Of a stretch of DNA of 64,000 bases, positions 1 to 11,300 are shown one piece after another. The notes under the pieces are model-generated. The model did no database searches, was not told the origin of the DNA, and saw only the letters and a list, made by a program, of their open reading frames with translations. Source of the stretch: Paramyrothecium sp. XJ0827 (Eukaryota; Ascomycota; Sordariomycetes; Hypocreales; Stachybotryaceae); the NCBI GenBank assembly GCA_020881915.1, contig JAJFPB010000003.1:2356001-2420000 (forward strand), given 5' to 3'. Within the stretch, counting starts at the first letter, position 1. Every line of letters begins with the position of its first letter. Both the position numbers and the translations under genes were made by a program.

Positions 1-92
1 CCTGACCACGCTCGCACCTGGACTTCTGAGCATTGTTGAATCACGCACCCGTCGAAAGTTGACACCATTCTGAAAATCCTGCCTTACTCGAA

Positions 93-617
93 ATGTCTGA
101 GCAATACCCGGTATGGCTGGTTAAATCGCACATGGCCCTTCAGGATCCCGACATGCATGCGACTCGTTATCACCACGCAATCTTCGTGCAGACAAAGGAC
201 AGTGCTGGAGTCCTTCACCATGTGACAGGCGATGTGACCTCTTCAGGGGGGATGAGGTACGAGTACCGGGACGAACCGAAGCCAGACGACTCCGAAGGCT
301 TCTTCAGCAAGCACTTGTTGGGCCACACCAGCTCCGCAGTGCACCCAAACGCTTGGGCGCAACTGCTGGCCTCGCTTCCCACCCCGCCACAACAAAAGGC
401 GTTCAACATGAAAACGATGAGGACAGAGCCGTTCAAAAGTCTGAAACCTTTGGTGTTTTATGAGCCAAGGGAAACTAGACGGCCATTGATCAAATGCACA
501 GAGTGGACAATGCAAACTGCGATCCCGGCCCTCTATGACAATGGTCTCATAACAAAGCAGCAAGCACGGTCGGCTTCTGCAAACGAGATGAGCGAGGCGG
601 AACATGAGAGCAATTAA
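93..617 (+). CDS. DUF6540-like hypothetical protein
   Basis: Single-exon gene for a 174-residue protein without signal peptide or membrane segment, so probably cytosolic. It shows the pattern I associate with the fungal DUF6540 family: a PVWLVK start, a YHHAIFV strand, HVTGDV followed by a Gly-Gly-Met-x-Tyr-Glu stretch (about residues 28-58), and a C-terminal half with FYEPRE and IKCTEWT before a helix ending in GLI. Function of the family is unknown to me; members are often found near accessory genes. The start context (tcgaaATG) is acceptable and there is no in-frame alternative upstream within the window. The C-terminal tail after about residue 155 is low in order (Ala, Ser, Glu). The family assignment is from memory of the motif layout and is moderately sure; that the frame is coding is likely. 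Confidence 0.7.
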   Translation: MSEQYPVWLVKSHMALQDPDMHATRYHHAIFVQTKDSAGVLHHVTGDVTSSGGMRYEYRDEPKPDDSEGFFSKHLLGHTSSAVHPNAWAQLLASLPTPPQQKAFNMKTMRTEPFKSLKPLVFYEPRETRRPLIKCTEWTMQTAIPALYDNGLITKQQARSASANEMSEAEHESN

Positions 618-813
618 AGAGCTGCCAATGTTGTATTGTGATTAGACCAGACTCACACAAAACAAATCAGTTTTACATGATTTTGATTTATCAACGTCGC
701 AAAATGCGCTTTATCTGCCTGAGCCCTCATTCTGACCAGAAGATGTACTCCTAGTAGGCATGTAGGGCCATTGCTTCAAGACTCGGAACCTGAGCTGCAC
801 TCATCCAGCAGTC
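618..813. other. short spacer
   Basis: Spacer between the DUF6540-like gene and the reductase relic; no supported element. Confidence 0.4.
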
Positions 814-1170
814 TCAACACTCACTTTCGCACAGCTTGCTCCATTTTTGATAGCGCCCTGCCCCCTTCCCACGACGGTGGGTTCCGGACCGGGCTAGATA
901 AGACAAGTGTTGAACCATCATCCTCAGCGCCAGTAGGGACGTTGTCGCAATTTTGAGGACTAAGCCAGATATGTCGAAGGCGAAGCCAGTGGAATACTCG
1001 GATATGGAAAGGCCATGATCGCGCATAATGACGTCTGCGGGATTGAGAGCCACAGATTTGACAGCGATGAGAAGGTCCCCGAGCCCTGGCTCTGGAGTGC
1101 GGCGGGCTGTGACCTCGAAAGGGTTGACCTTTAGCTGGAGGAACGCCTTTGTCTTGGTGTGGGAGGACAA
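814..1170 (-). pseudogene. MDR-type enoyl reductase / zinc-binding dehydrogenase relic (N-terminal part)
   Basis: The minus-strand frame starting at 1170 gives the N-terminal segment of a medium-chain dehydrogenase/reductase: a FEVTARRTPEPGLGDLLI stretch followed by VALNPADVIMRDHG, the signature that precedes the GroES-like fold in fungal trans-enoyl reductases and quinone-oxidoreductase-like proteins. Near residue 75 the expected Gly-x-Asp-Val-Ala-Gly-type segment turns into unrelated sequence; reading continues better in another frame (a DNVPTGAEDDG stretch), so at least one frameshift is present. The nucleotide-binding Rossmann half is missing altogether. A full-length family member has about 340-370 residues, so this is a truncated, broken copy. 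It could once have belonged to a polyketide cluster, but nothing beside it supports this. Confidence 0.65.
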
Positions 1171-2283
1171 AATGTGGAAGCGGAGAGATACAATGCAGTA
1201 ATGAAGTGATATCGCAAAGTCACTTATTCTTTCGTGTTTGACGATCGTCTACGTAGAATTTAAAGGGAAATAACTCTTATTTGTACAACTTATCCTTCGT
1301 AAACGAAGATATGTAGTCTCAGATAGTCCTGTATTGATCGTCGACGGCGCATCAACGGGCTAGCACTCGCAGCCAATCAGAGGTCTCCGTTTCCGGATAA
1401 GAGCTAGCGGATGATGTGTTGCGAGACGAGGTAGGCGTAAAGGTGGGTGTTTGTGACGACGCGAAACCAATAATTGTCCCTTGTGGCATGACCACGTCGA
1501 CCAGCCTGAGATCCATCCCGCGATCGCGATCTCTTCCGAGCTCGAAAACACCTCACAGCCAAATATGACAAGCCATTGGACCTACAGCACAAAATGAGCT
1601 CGGCTTGTGCAAGAGATGCATTTCTTTTAGGGGTTTGCGCAATTCCACACCAAACATTCCCAACATACAACCCCTTGTTGCTGACACCACGGAAAACATA
1701 TCGTTTCTTTCTTGAAAGTCTCCCGCTCATCGGTAATGTGAAATGAACGCTCAAGGTCTTTCGCTCCCGCCACTTTCTATACAGAGTCTTTGACAAAGAG
1801 ACTTTTCGGATAAGGCATTTTCATACCATTCCAAGCACTATGCCCCATTTTCCTCACTACAGGCGAATCTGTAAAATCTGTTATGGCTCTTGCGCAAGGC
1901 TGTCTAAATCACATTATCATTCATCTTTACTTCGCACCGGTGAGCTTTGGCTTCGAAGCCACGATACATGCCTTCACGCTTTCATATTCTCAAGATTTTT
2001 GCTACCTCCTATAGTGCCAGCTATAGGTTGGGTATATTGCTAGTTAACTAATGAAGACCTCCTAAAAGAGTCCCCGACTACTTATTTGCCATCGTCTCCC
2101 GGCAACCTCTCGTCTCTGCCTGACACCTTCCCTGTCGCCTTTTTTCTTTCTTTTCTGTTTTCCACCCCTCCAAAGTCCAGCTTTGGAAAAACCTTCTCAC
2201 TGCGTCAGCATCACATACCTCTGCTCCCGAATATCGCACGTTAACCATTGGCAAGCTAACACGCGAGATCTCACGCGGGAAAA
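1171..2283. other. intergenic, no gene recognised
   Basis: About 1.1 kb. Open frames on the minus strand (for example 1404-1796) have no recognisable motif and biased composition. Nothing is supported here. Confidence 0.4.
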
Positions 2284-2556
2284 TTAGTTGTGGATGTTTG
2301 GGCCGATGGTGCCCGCAGGCCAAATACGGACCCAGTCCTCATTCGCGAAGCGGCCAATGGGCCGCTTCTTGTCGTCGTAGGCAACGTCGCCCAAGCCACG
2401 AGCATCCCCACAATGAGTGGTGGGGCAATTCTCCACGTCCATCTTGTTGTGGTGCATACAATTTGAGCACATCCACGTATGGATGGTCGCGTCTACATCA
2501 TCAATGTGGACTTCCTCAATAGCCTCCTCTTCATCCTGGGTGAGTTCACGTACCAT
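2284..2556 (-). CDS. small acidic protein with RanBP2-like zinc finger
   Basis: Predicted 90-residue protein on the minus strand. Its centre (about residues 28-49) reads W-x-C-x2-C-x3-N-x6-C-x4-C, which follows the RanBP2-type zinc-ribbon pattern (W-x-C-x2-4-C-x3-N-x6-C-x2-C) except for a wider last spacing; His at the position before the last Cys could also bind. The N-terminal 25 residues are strongly acidic (DEEEAIEEV) and the C-terminus carries Trp and aromatic residues. There is no signal peptide. RanBP2-type fingers bind ubiquitin or single-stranded RNA in known proteins; here that is only analogy. A TATATAAA-like box lies about 170 bases upstream on the same strand. It is one of three small Cys-rich genes within 3.5 kb. 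That it is a real gene is probable, not certain. Confidence 0.55.
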   Translation of the reverse strand: MVRELTQDEEEAIEEVHIDDVDATIHTWMCSNCMHHNKMDVENCPTTHCGDARGLGDVAYDDKKRPIGRFANEDWVRIWPAGTIGPNIHN

Positions 2557-2724
2557 CGTGATTGGAGGAGAGTTGAAAATGTCGTTAGGGGCTGGTGAGA
2601 GTTGTGAGAGAGTTGTTGCTGGGCGAGGTTTGGTTGACTTGTGGTTGTCGAAAGCTGTTCAGATCTTGTCGATGTGTTTCTGTTTTGATGGAGGAAAACC
2701 GAGAAACATTGGAAGCCATCCATG

Positions 2725-2733
2725 TTTATATAC
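2725..2733 (-). promoter_or_regulatory. TATA-like box of the small zinc-finger gene
   Basis: On the minus strand the sequence reads TATATAAAC, about 170 bases upstream of the start at 2556. The distance allows a 5' leader of roughly 100 bases or more. Seen by eye only. Confidence 0.3.
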
Positions 2734-3737
2734 ATTTCTGTCTTGGATGTGATTCACCGAGTGTGCAACGTGAGTCTTCTCAGAATCACGAAGGGCTTTC
2801 TCTGTTCAATGTGGCAATTCATTGGTCCGGGAATTCCCAGGTGCTCTGCCATTGTGATATTGTCGTATCTTGCAAACAATAAGTGTTCGGTTGATCAATG
2901 GTACCGTGCGAGAGAACAGCAGTGGTTTCATTTAACACAGACCTTTTTCTAAAGATGAACAGCTGCGTTCAAGTGTAATGATGTTATAATTCATTGAATT
3001 GGCCATTGTTCGGTTACATAATCAACATAATCTACATTCTCTTCCATTGATCACATGGCTTAGAACCCAGCTACAGTACAGATCTCGTGTTCATTATTTT
3101 CTTTGTAAAATATTCTCAACAAAAGCTCAAAAGTGTGCAAAACCCACAAAAGGTTAAACACATTGGCACGATGAGCATGGTGGAAGGCTCCAGTATCCGG
3201 TGGCAAATGCATCCAAGAAGTCTGTGTTGGCGAAATTGTAGCCACCATCAAGGCAAACAATCTTCCGAACTTCGCCTATCCCGCCTAACGACACTGATGG
3301 CTTAGGACGTCATGTACTTTTATTCCATTCTTTCATGGTGTTCTTCTACTACTTCGAAAATGTGTTGGACACGTTAACACCGCCATTTTGCGAGTGAAGA
3401 TGTAACTCAACATTTTGGCGCTGTGGTAAGATCAAATTATGATTCACAAATCCTGCGTCAAATCTTACTTCGCATGAATGATGGTTGATGCACCGAATAA
3501 CCCCCAACAGGGCTGTTTCTGCATTGTGAGAGGATGTCAGAATCACAATTCAACAAGAACAGATTGTGGCTGCTACATATACCGCCAATATCCCACCAAA
3601 AATCACAGCAATACGCAGAAAGTCTTTCAGAGCACTTTATCCGATCAATTTTGCACTCATACGGCCCTACAGACCTCCTCGGAACACTGCCGAGCCCTAT
3701 CACGCTCGACAACCTCCACATCTGCAGACATCGTAAG
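2734..3737. other. divergent intergenic region
   Basis: About 1 kb between the divergently placed small Cys-rich genes. It is AT-rich and probably holds both promoters. The open frame upstream of 3738 (starting at 3534) runs into the next gene but is not needed for it. No other gene is supported. Confidence 0.35.
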
Positions 3738-4121
3738 ATGTGCAAGTTCTACTGGGCCAGGCACGTTTGCCCTTGCCTCAAAAATAGCCCTCTTCATCGC
3801 TTGGGTGTGTTCACAGATAAATCTCCAGTGAAAATGCACATTCTGCACGAAAAAATCACAATCTTTTCCGGCGATGCCTGCGCAGAGGAAATGAGTCGTC
3901 TCTTCGGGCCGAGCAACTGGAACGTCACTGGGGTCGGATTGGGAAATACGGCATGCAAGTACAGAGAGTGCCCTATGGACAGGGAGCAGACTCCAGTTGT
4001 TGAGAGTGACTCGTGCAGTCTTTGTAAAATGCTCTGCTACGATCTCCACGAAGCCCACGCAAAGTCTTCACATGATCCTGCGCAAAGTGCTGAGAACGAA
4101 AGGACTAGCCAGCCACTTTAA
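3738..4121 (+). CDS. small Cys-rich protein, MCKFxW-HVCPC family, copy 1
   Basis: Predicted 127-residue protein. I chose the ATG at 3738, although the frame is open back to 3534, because the paralogue on the minus strand at 5377-5685 starts exactly at this motif. Shared features: MCKF-x-W-x2-HVCPC at the N-terminus (Cys 2, 11, 13), a helix-like segment with G-x-AC-x2-E-(M/L)-x-RL, a middle (T/S)AC or SC, and a C-terminal C-x2-C-x3-C (CSLCKMLC). There is no signal peptide, so the Cys pattern suggests zinc binding inside the cell rather than disulphides. Small fungal proteins beginning MC with spaced Cys pairs are common and uncharacterised. The last 20 residues are low-complexity polar. Function unknown; coding status is supported mainly by the paralogue. 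Confidence 0.6.
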   Translation: MCKFYWARHVCPCLKNSPLHRLGVFTDKSPVKMHILHEKITIFSGDACAEEMSRLFGPSNWNVTGVGLGNTACKYRECPMDREQTPVVESDSCSLCKMLCYDLHEAHAKSSHDPAQSAENERTSQPL

Positions 4122-5376
4122 GAGCCTGTTAAATCGAGAAGGGGAAACAAAAACCCCCTTCCATTGCTTGGCAATGCTATCGGGCCTGGGCGGTCACGCG
4201 TTTGCACAGGAAGAACTGGGTGGCTACAACGATAACACGAGCAAACCTTGCCTCGAGAGAAGCGCGTCAAATTTTAATTGTCCCCATGGCACCAAAATGT
4301 TGACCAAGAAGCGAGCTTGATTTTCGGGAAAGACTGTTCAGACAATGAGACACCACCAAAGGGGAACGGCTGCACTCCCCTACTCTAGGACTAGCGATTA
4401 TTGTCCATATTTTTTAAACTTGATGATCACCCATCAAGGCATGCCATGAGGCTGCCTAGCCTGGCTCAATAAACTGTTTGGGAGCAAATTTCAATCTCAG
4501 AAGGCAAACTTCTTTCCCGCATGGACGTCATGCCCTTGATTCTCAGGAGATCACTCCAACTGTTAGTGGTAAAGTGAATATATGAGATACTATGAGCTAG
4601 GCGCATCCCAACAACAAGCTACCATTGTGTCAGTCGTGCAGTTGAATCCCCAAACCCCTTAATATAGGGTTAAACATACATTCAGCGGAATATTTCTGTC
4701 CGTGGAAACACGGGTCTTCGCGCTCGTTGGAGTCTTTAGTCGACAAAATAGGCAAGTTCACCTTCTTCTCAATCAAAGTGACCAAAGGTGTTATGTAAGA
4801 CGCGCCGTTGGCGGTTGTCTCGTTGCCACTCCCGCAATAAGGATTCTTGAAGGAAGCCGCTCTATCCTAAAACTTGACAATCCCAACTTTACTGAGCCTT
4901 CTTCCTAAGATGCTATAACCTCCATCTCGATGAAATGTTATTTCCAGCACCTTTGACAGACTGCTTAGGCAGATGTTCATGATTCATAAACCATGTTGAT
5001 ATCACCGCTCGGGGACGAGCATACAACACGCATTAGTGCAAGTGCGTTTCTGTCCCTGCCCACATATCTTTGGCAGACATTGCAAGTCACATATCCTGAT
5101 AATTAATTGAGAAGCAACATAAGACTTCTGCTGTGTGTGAGTAAAAAACACAATCGATGGTAGGAGTAGGATTCTGGCGCGGAACGACTGAGATTCCCAC
5201 GCGAGCTAACTTATACGTAGAGGTGCAAGCCTATCCGTTTTGGTTGCAAGGTGAGAATTCTAGATGTCCTTCACTTGTATGCTCAAATGTGCCTCTGACC
5301 ACTGCCCCATTACTGGGCCGCAGCTTCTGTTGCAACCTCCGCTCTCCTCCATCCTCAGCCTCTGTGTACCTGGGTT
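4122..5376. other. intergenic between convergent Cys-rich paralogues
   Basis: About 1.25 kb separating the tails of the two paralogues. No conserved protein motif was found on either strand; frames are short and AT-biased. Confidence 0.35.
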
Positions 5377-5685
5377 CTAGTCTCGATCGGGGCACCAAAT
5401 AACACATAGGCCACACTTGCTTGTATCGAGGATGCCCTCTGTTTTCTCCATGCTAGCCTCGCGTTTGGTGAACGAGCAGCTCTGTCTGCCTGGCATGACA
5501 TGTTTCTCGGCGGGGTCCAGACCCAGACGCCGCAGTTCAGCCTCGCATGCCTCTCCCAGACCTACATAGGTATATGCGTCCACGACATGATAGTTCTTTC
5601 CTTTCACTGTTTTGCTTTGGATCATGCCGCAGTTGGTACGGTTCGTGCAGGGGCAGACGTGCTGCTTCCAGGAAAACTTGCACAT
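5377..5685 (-). CDS. small Cys-rich protein, MCKFxW-HVCPC family, copy 2
   Basis: Predicted 102-residue protein with a good start context (caacaATG). It begins MCKFSWKQHVCPC and shares with copy 1 the order of all main Cys blocks: Cys 2, 11, 13; G-E-AC-x2-E-L-x-RL; a central SC; and the terminal C-x2-C-x3-C (CGLCVIWC). The spacing between blocks differs, so the two are old, diverged duplicates rather than a recent copy. No signal peptide or membrane segment. It lies tail-to-tail with copy 1 and upstream of nothing obvious; the next gene (multicopper oxidase) is on the same strand about 0.6 kb away, with its end facing this gene's promoter. Likely a metal-binding intracellular protein by composition; no function can be assigned. 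Confidence 0.65.
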   Translation of the reverse strand: MCKFSWKQHVCPCTNRTNCGMIQSKTVKGKNYHVVDAYTYVGLGEACEAELRRLGLDPAEKHVMPGRQSCSFTKREASMEKTEGILDTSKCGLCVIWCPDRD

Positions 5686-6276
5686 TGTTGCTGAGGTTTA
5701 GATCTGTGGTTTTGTTATAGTATAAGTCGAGGGACGTATTTCGAAGACTGGGATCGCTTGAGGGAGTTGATACTCGAGTGTTTGGTGTTTTTTAAACAAA
5801 TCGTGCGACGAGTACGATTTTTATAGCCCAACCTTCGTTCTATAATCACTGGACATCGTGAGTGAGTTCAAGTCAAGCTGTCTTATAATCATTGCATGGT
5901 GGCAGGATTGGTGAAACGTAGTCACTGTATTCTTTCTCAAGTCTGATAATGTCCCACCATAATTGATGCTGGTCTGCTCGTCACTATTGTGAGACCTTTG
6001 TGAGACCTCGCGACTTCTTCCCGAAACAATTGGATGCCCGCCTTTCACATAGAAGTTTCGCCACGATGTGAATGTTGCAAAACAGACAGGGACACCTCGG
6101 CGCGGAACACTCAATCGCTGCAATCAGTTTGGAGTGGGAAGAATGATGTCTGATTGTATCCACTTGGAAATACGGGAGGACGAAACTGAATTTACCAGTA
6201 GACATATTCTAAAAGAGGAAGGCTTTGTGGCTCTGTATAAAACTAACGCAAAATCTCGTCACAGCCCTGTTGACAC
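5686..6276. other. intergenic
   Basis: About 590 bases holding the presumed promoter of Cys-rich copy 2 and the 3' flank of the multicopper oxidase. Nothing else supported. Confidence 0.35.
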
Positions 6277-8307
6277 TCAATCGAACCAATGAAGAACCAG
6301 CGGATCGTAGGTGTCGTTGCCGTATGCCGACCCACCAAAGTTTAAGTAGCCATCAATGTACGGATGAGGAATTTCTTTGACAATGTCTTCTGTGTCCCCA
6401 AATACCCATACGGTTTGCATTCCTGATTTTGTTAGCCATTCGCTACCAAGGTCACATATCAGGTCAAGAACACTCACCCATTATCATATGGCCCAGGACG
6501 TGACAGTGCAACATCCATGCACCAACGTTGTCTTCCGTGATCCTTATACGCCATGCTCGCCATCCAGCTGTATAGAAGGGTGTAGTAGACTTGGTCATGT
6601 AGCGGTACAGCATGGTTGAGTCCCTCCGAGCTGGTGTGAAACTGGCAAACTTTTTCTCGTTTTCCAGTGCATTGTATGTGCCGTTACCTGAGCCTAGATC
6701 GTAATAATGTTCGCCATGAGCATGCAAAGGATGCACATCTTGGTTGCGTCGTTAGTAGGCAAACAAAAGATTGACGCGAATGTCACTAACCAAAGCCTGA
6801 AGTCGGCCCCGAATTACTCAGCCAGACTATATCGAGGACCTCGCCAACTCGCGCTGGCCAAGCACGCGTATTCGGATCCCACCCGTTATTGGCAATCGCA
6901 GCATCATAATCTGGTGTAGCGCCGCCCATATAAGCGTTGATAAGGTAGGGTAGCGTACGGTCCCCCTCATGAGCGGCTTCTGTCCAGCTCAAGTTGTTCT
7001 GCTGCCATTCCAGACCACCAACAATAGAGCCGTTAAAGAACCCATCTATAATCATTTGGTTCATCGTGATGTAGACGGTACGTGTCACTTCGGATAGCGC
7101 CGGGAACCTAGCATCTGGCGTAACGGCCTCCAGCTCGTCCTCCAACCAACGAGTGTATTCTGACAAATCCGTTGGCAGAGATACTGGATTAGTTTGAGGC
7201 AGATCCCCTGGGAGCGGTGTAGTGCTGTTACACGTTTTTGACTTTTGATATTTCAGAATCGCCCATCCGAATGGCTGTTGTGGACGATCCCTTGCTTCAT
7301 ATCGAATCCAATAAGTCCTTCTGCCGTCTGCCCGCAACTCGTCCGCTGTCTTAGTTTTCAAAAGAGCACTAAACCGCTGGCCGCTACCAATTTGGATATG
7401 GCTGGTCTTGACTGGCTTTGTGTAATGCCCATCTGCCTCGATGATCTCTAGCTCTTCGTGTCCCTCGATACCCACCATGAAAAATGACAACGCACTTTGT
7501 CCAATAAAGCGTAACCGATACGTCTTGTCAGGCTCCACGGTGAGTACGTATGGCTTGCAGGAATCATCAATTGCGCTTGTGAAGGACGCATTGCCTGTCC
7601 TATCGTTGAGGGTAACAGCAGTCGGCTCACCGGCCCACTTGAAGGGGTTGGCTGTGAGACCTTGTACAATATCGCGATCCTCCCTTGCATAGTAGTCTCC
7701 GAAAGATAAGGCAAGGTCATCGTCATACTCGTAGGGCGGCTTCTCCCCTTTGGCTTCATCAACAATTAGTACTCCTCGAGCGGTCACACTCTGAAATCCC
7801 ACATGGGAATGGTAGAAGTAAGTTCCAGCGTCTCCACGATCAGGGTGGAGCTCATAGTCGAAGAATTGCCCAGGCGCAATGGGCCACTGCGAGATTGAAG
7901 GGGTGCCGTCGGCGAAGGGCGCAGTCTTCTGCGTCAGGCCGTGCCAATGCTGGACGAATGATCAGTAGATGCGAAACGCAACGGTAGACAGGAAGCGGAT
8001 CAGCTGAGCCGTTGAAACTTACGACAGTCACATTGTCATTCTCTATTCGGTTCCAAACCCTCACCCACGTCGTCTTGCCCTCCTGCAAGTGCAGCGTTGG
8101 CCCAGGTGAGGTGCCATTGAAGACGGTTGAATAGCGTGACCGACAATTGATAGTGATATTTTCTGCTGTCGCAATGAGAACGTACTCTGGCTGCCATGAA
8201 GCATCATGCTTGGTTGGTATTCCAATTCCAGCTGCCGTGGATGATGGCAACAAGGCCAAGGCGGCCACCGCCAGAAATTCGAGTCGGTTGCGCCTAAGCC
8301 ACACCAT
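6277..8307 (-). CDS. secreted multicopper oxidase (Abr1/ascorbate-oxidase-like)
   Basis: Four exons on the minus strand: 8307-8023, 7949-6791, 6738-6478, 6422-6277, giving 616 residues. The product oxidises phenolic or related substrates and reduces O2 to water. A signal peptide (about residues 1-26) precedes three cupredoxin domains. All copper motifs are present: HWHG (His96, His98), YHSH (His142, His144), HPLHAH (His484, 487, 489) and HCHVLGH (His559, Cys560, His561, His565); the axial position ten residues after Cys560 is Met570, as in low-potential enzymes. Several N-x-S/T sites fit secretion. The overall text (GFQSVTARG, EADGHYTKP) resembles the fungal family of conidial pigment oxidase Abr1 and L-ascorbate-oxidase-like enzymes rather than true laccases. 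The intron before exon 3 ends in AAG. No pigment cluster genes adjoin it, so the substrate stays open. Confidence 0.9.
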
Positions 8308-11300
8308 GATGAAGCAGCCAGAGAGCCCTGTGTTCTTGAGTTTTCAGACAGAGGATTAAGGGACCTCGAGATGGACGTTGCAGAAAGCTTGTGGTGTCTT
8401 GGCCCTGAAGAAGTGCCATTTTAATCTACGCCACCGGAATCGACTCGGCGGATCCTGCTCAGAGGCTCAGACCTTGCGGGAGCTCGCATCACCATGCATA
8501 TGACCGTGGCTCGACGGAAAAAATACTTGGACGCGGCCTGTCATCTCAGGCCAGTGGAGGCGTGCATCCAATCAATGGCTGCCGTGACCCCGGGTGAGCC
8601 ATAAGCACCATCTTCCTTCAAGCAGATCAATCTGATTGTACCGTACCACAAGCATGGGGCTCCTATGGGGCCAGCGCTCCAAGAGACTATTCTTAGTCGC
8701 AGATCTATCTCTTTTGGGGGGGCGATCATATTCACCGACCCGCATGTCGTACAAAACTGGGATGAGACTTTCCCCACTACGCCCGAGCGCTCGGATAGTA
8801 CGCATGCAGCGGCGTGGCCGACATTTTTCTTGTCTGACGCCGGATGCAGGGCGATTGAATATGGTGGCGTCATTGGTCTATCCGTTAGGGCTGACAGGAA
8901 GAGTGGCTTTAAGACCAGAGTGCATGCTTGTCTCAAACCCTGTCTCTAGGCGGCGTCAAAAGGCGACTGCCGCTTAACGGAGCTACTCATTGGCCGGCTC
9001 GCTGACGCTTGCCACGCTTCACTCGCAGCCGATTCATGCCGGCCTGGCGGAATTGTGTCTTTGTTGCTCGACTTGTAGCGACTCTCTTGTTATTGCATCC
9101 AGCATTAATTCCCACTGATCTGGCTGCATCAAGTCTGGGTGGGTGTCATCCAATGGTATTCCCACTTACAAGGGGGAGAAAAGACCAATGCAAATAGCTG
9201 GCTAGAGCGGTGATGATGCTGCTCCGTTGAACCCTGTAACCTTCTCTTCTTACATCAGAACTAGTTCATCGTTTCATAACTACCTAGTCATTCTTGCCTC
9301 AATTAAATCCGTGGCCGACTGTACACAAGTTGCCCAGTAAGTTGAAAATGTTTTTGACGTCAGTCAGTGACACAGCCTATCACTTGTCCTCCCCTTAATG
9401 CATGCACTTATTGCGCCGCATCTGGGGGGGGTGGGGGTGAAGCGAATAGAGAGACTAGATGGGTTAAGTGTCGGAGGCCTGAGAAGAAATTACGAGGCGA
9501 CGATACATGAGAACAGTTTCGAGTGGGTGCGAGAATGGGCGAATGCGCCTCCTACTTGGATCGCAACTAAGAGGGATATCATTGACTTTGGCCTTGTGCG
9601 AACTAACCCCCACGTAACATAGCTCGTTCACATGTGTCTTAATTTGAGCTTCAAAAGGCACAGGGAGTCCAATTTCAGTCTGATCGAAAATATCAAAACT
9701 TTAGAGAGTATTTCGAGTTTGCTGTAAGTCCTTCACCTCAATACTAGATTTAGAAACTATGATATCTTCACAGAGATGTGTGTTCCGGCAAATATTGTGA
9801 TTTACCATTGCATGGTACCATTAAGGTCTCCTTAACTCCATATGGTGCCTCATTGGTAGCCCTATGTACATTAGACATGCCTAGGGTATCCTTCGCAGGA
9901 TTGGTCGAAATAATTAGGACTTCCATCTTTACTGCATTCTCCTCAGTAGGAATAAAATACAGCCACACCCTGTCCCAGCGCGCAAGCTAATCCGTCGTCC
10001 TTAGGTCTGTAAGGATTCTTTGTGCAGATGCCGTTGCCCGAAATCGGTGCCTGGCCAACACGACCGCCATGGCTGCTCGTGCCAGTGTGATGAGCAAGGG
10101 AATGCCGAACATGGTAGAGTTTAACAATACTTGCGAGTTCCTATTCTTTTTGTGGCAGACAAAGTGCTCGAGGGACGCGTACTTAGCTTGTTATAGTGTG
10201 AAATGCATCAAAAGGTGAGAAGGATGGCAAGTTGAGCGATATCTAGTTCAAGTAACCTTACCATTGCAGACAAGAACAGGCCAATCAAGGAATTACGAAA
10301 CAAAAGCTGCATAGGACATAAAAGCTCATGATTCACACATTCAGTTCCATGCTGCCTCAGGAATATGTTAACAGGCCAATTAAGGCATTGAAGTAAATCC
10401 CTCTCCAACGTGATGCGGAGCACTCGTGGGACTCAACAGAGCCACCCACATATTTCCAGGGCCAGCAATAGCTCAATCAAAAAGGGTGGCCATGCAAGGG
10501 GCCTTACTAATAATCATACACTCATGTCACTTTTCAGAACTCCATCGCTGCCAAGCTTATATTGCACAGCGTTACGGACAGCTCGTGAGACTTCTGAGCA
10601 GATGGTTGGTCACTAGAGCCCGGGAGATATCCCACGATTATAGTTTGTTACATACCTCCCAGAGCGTCATCTCATGCACCTTGTTGGCAAAATACCCCTT
10701 AGAGTGGTTTACGTGTGCTAGAATAGCACCAGTTCTTGGAGTGAACGGCTTCTGTCAGCGCACCGAGGGCTATTCACATCAGCCAAGGACTTTCCAGAAA
10801 CGCAATTGGCTGACAGTCAGCTTTCCATTGTATTCACTAGTTTGAAGATGGCGAGCAATCGCTTAGCGCACGGAAAAATCGTGCTATTGAGGCATGGCAT
10901 CCTCTGACGAAGGTAGCATAGTGGAGATGAAGGAGGAAAACAACGTGTCCACATCTTCGACTGGTATTGATTCTGTGATTAAGTGTTTACTAAATTACTC
11001 GTGGATTAATTACAGCTTAAGCGATCTCGTCCTCGACACATAAAGTATCCTGTACGTTGTCTTACAACATTCTCTTGCACTAAAACTGGGTCCTAGGTAT
11101 ATCAACTATGAAGTGATAAGTCAAGGATATAAGCAGCGGAAATGGCACAACGCACTAATACTAAAGAGTCTAAAGCCGGACGAGTTTAACAGTTGGCACA
11201 GCTTCGAAAGCCATTCCGGCCTCCTCTCGATAACAGTAAGTGCTCCTCTGCTTGAAAATAAGTTAGGGCCTGACTTCCTTCGCAAATCCACAGACCAATT

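Noticed and set aside
8541..8977. Overlapping open frames on both strands upstream of the multicopper oxidase
   Set aside because: Three frames stay open at once, none shows a known motif; chance or GC-rich effect is as likely.
9768..9990. Frames open on both strands in AT-rich DNA, considered as a transposon remnant
   Set aside because: No transposase or reverse-transcriptase motif and no terminal repeats found.
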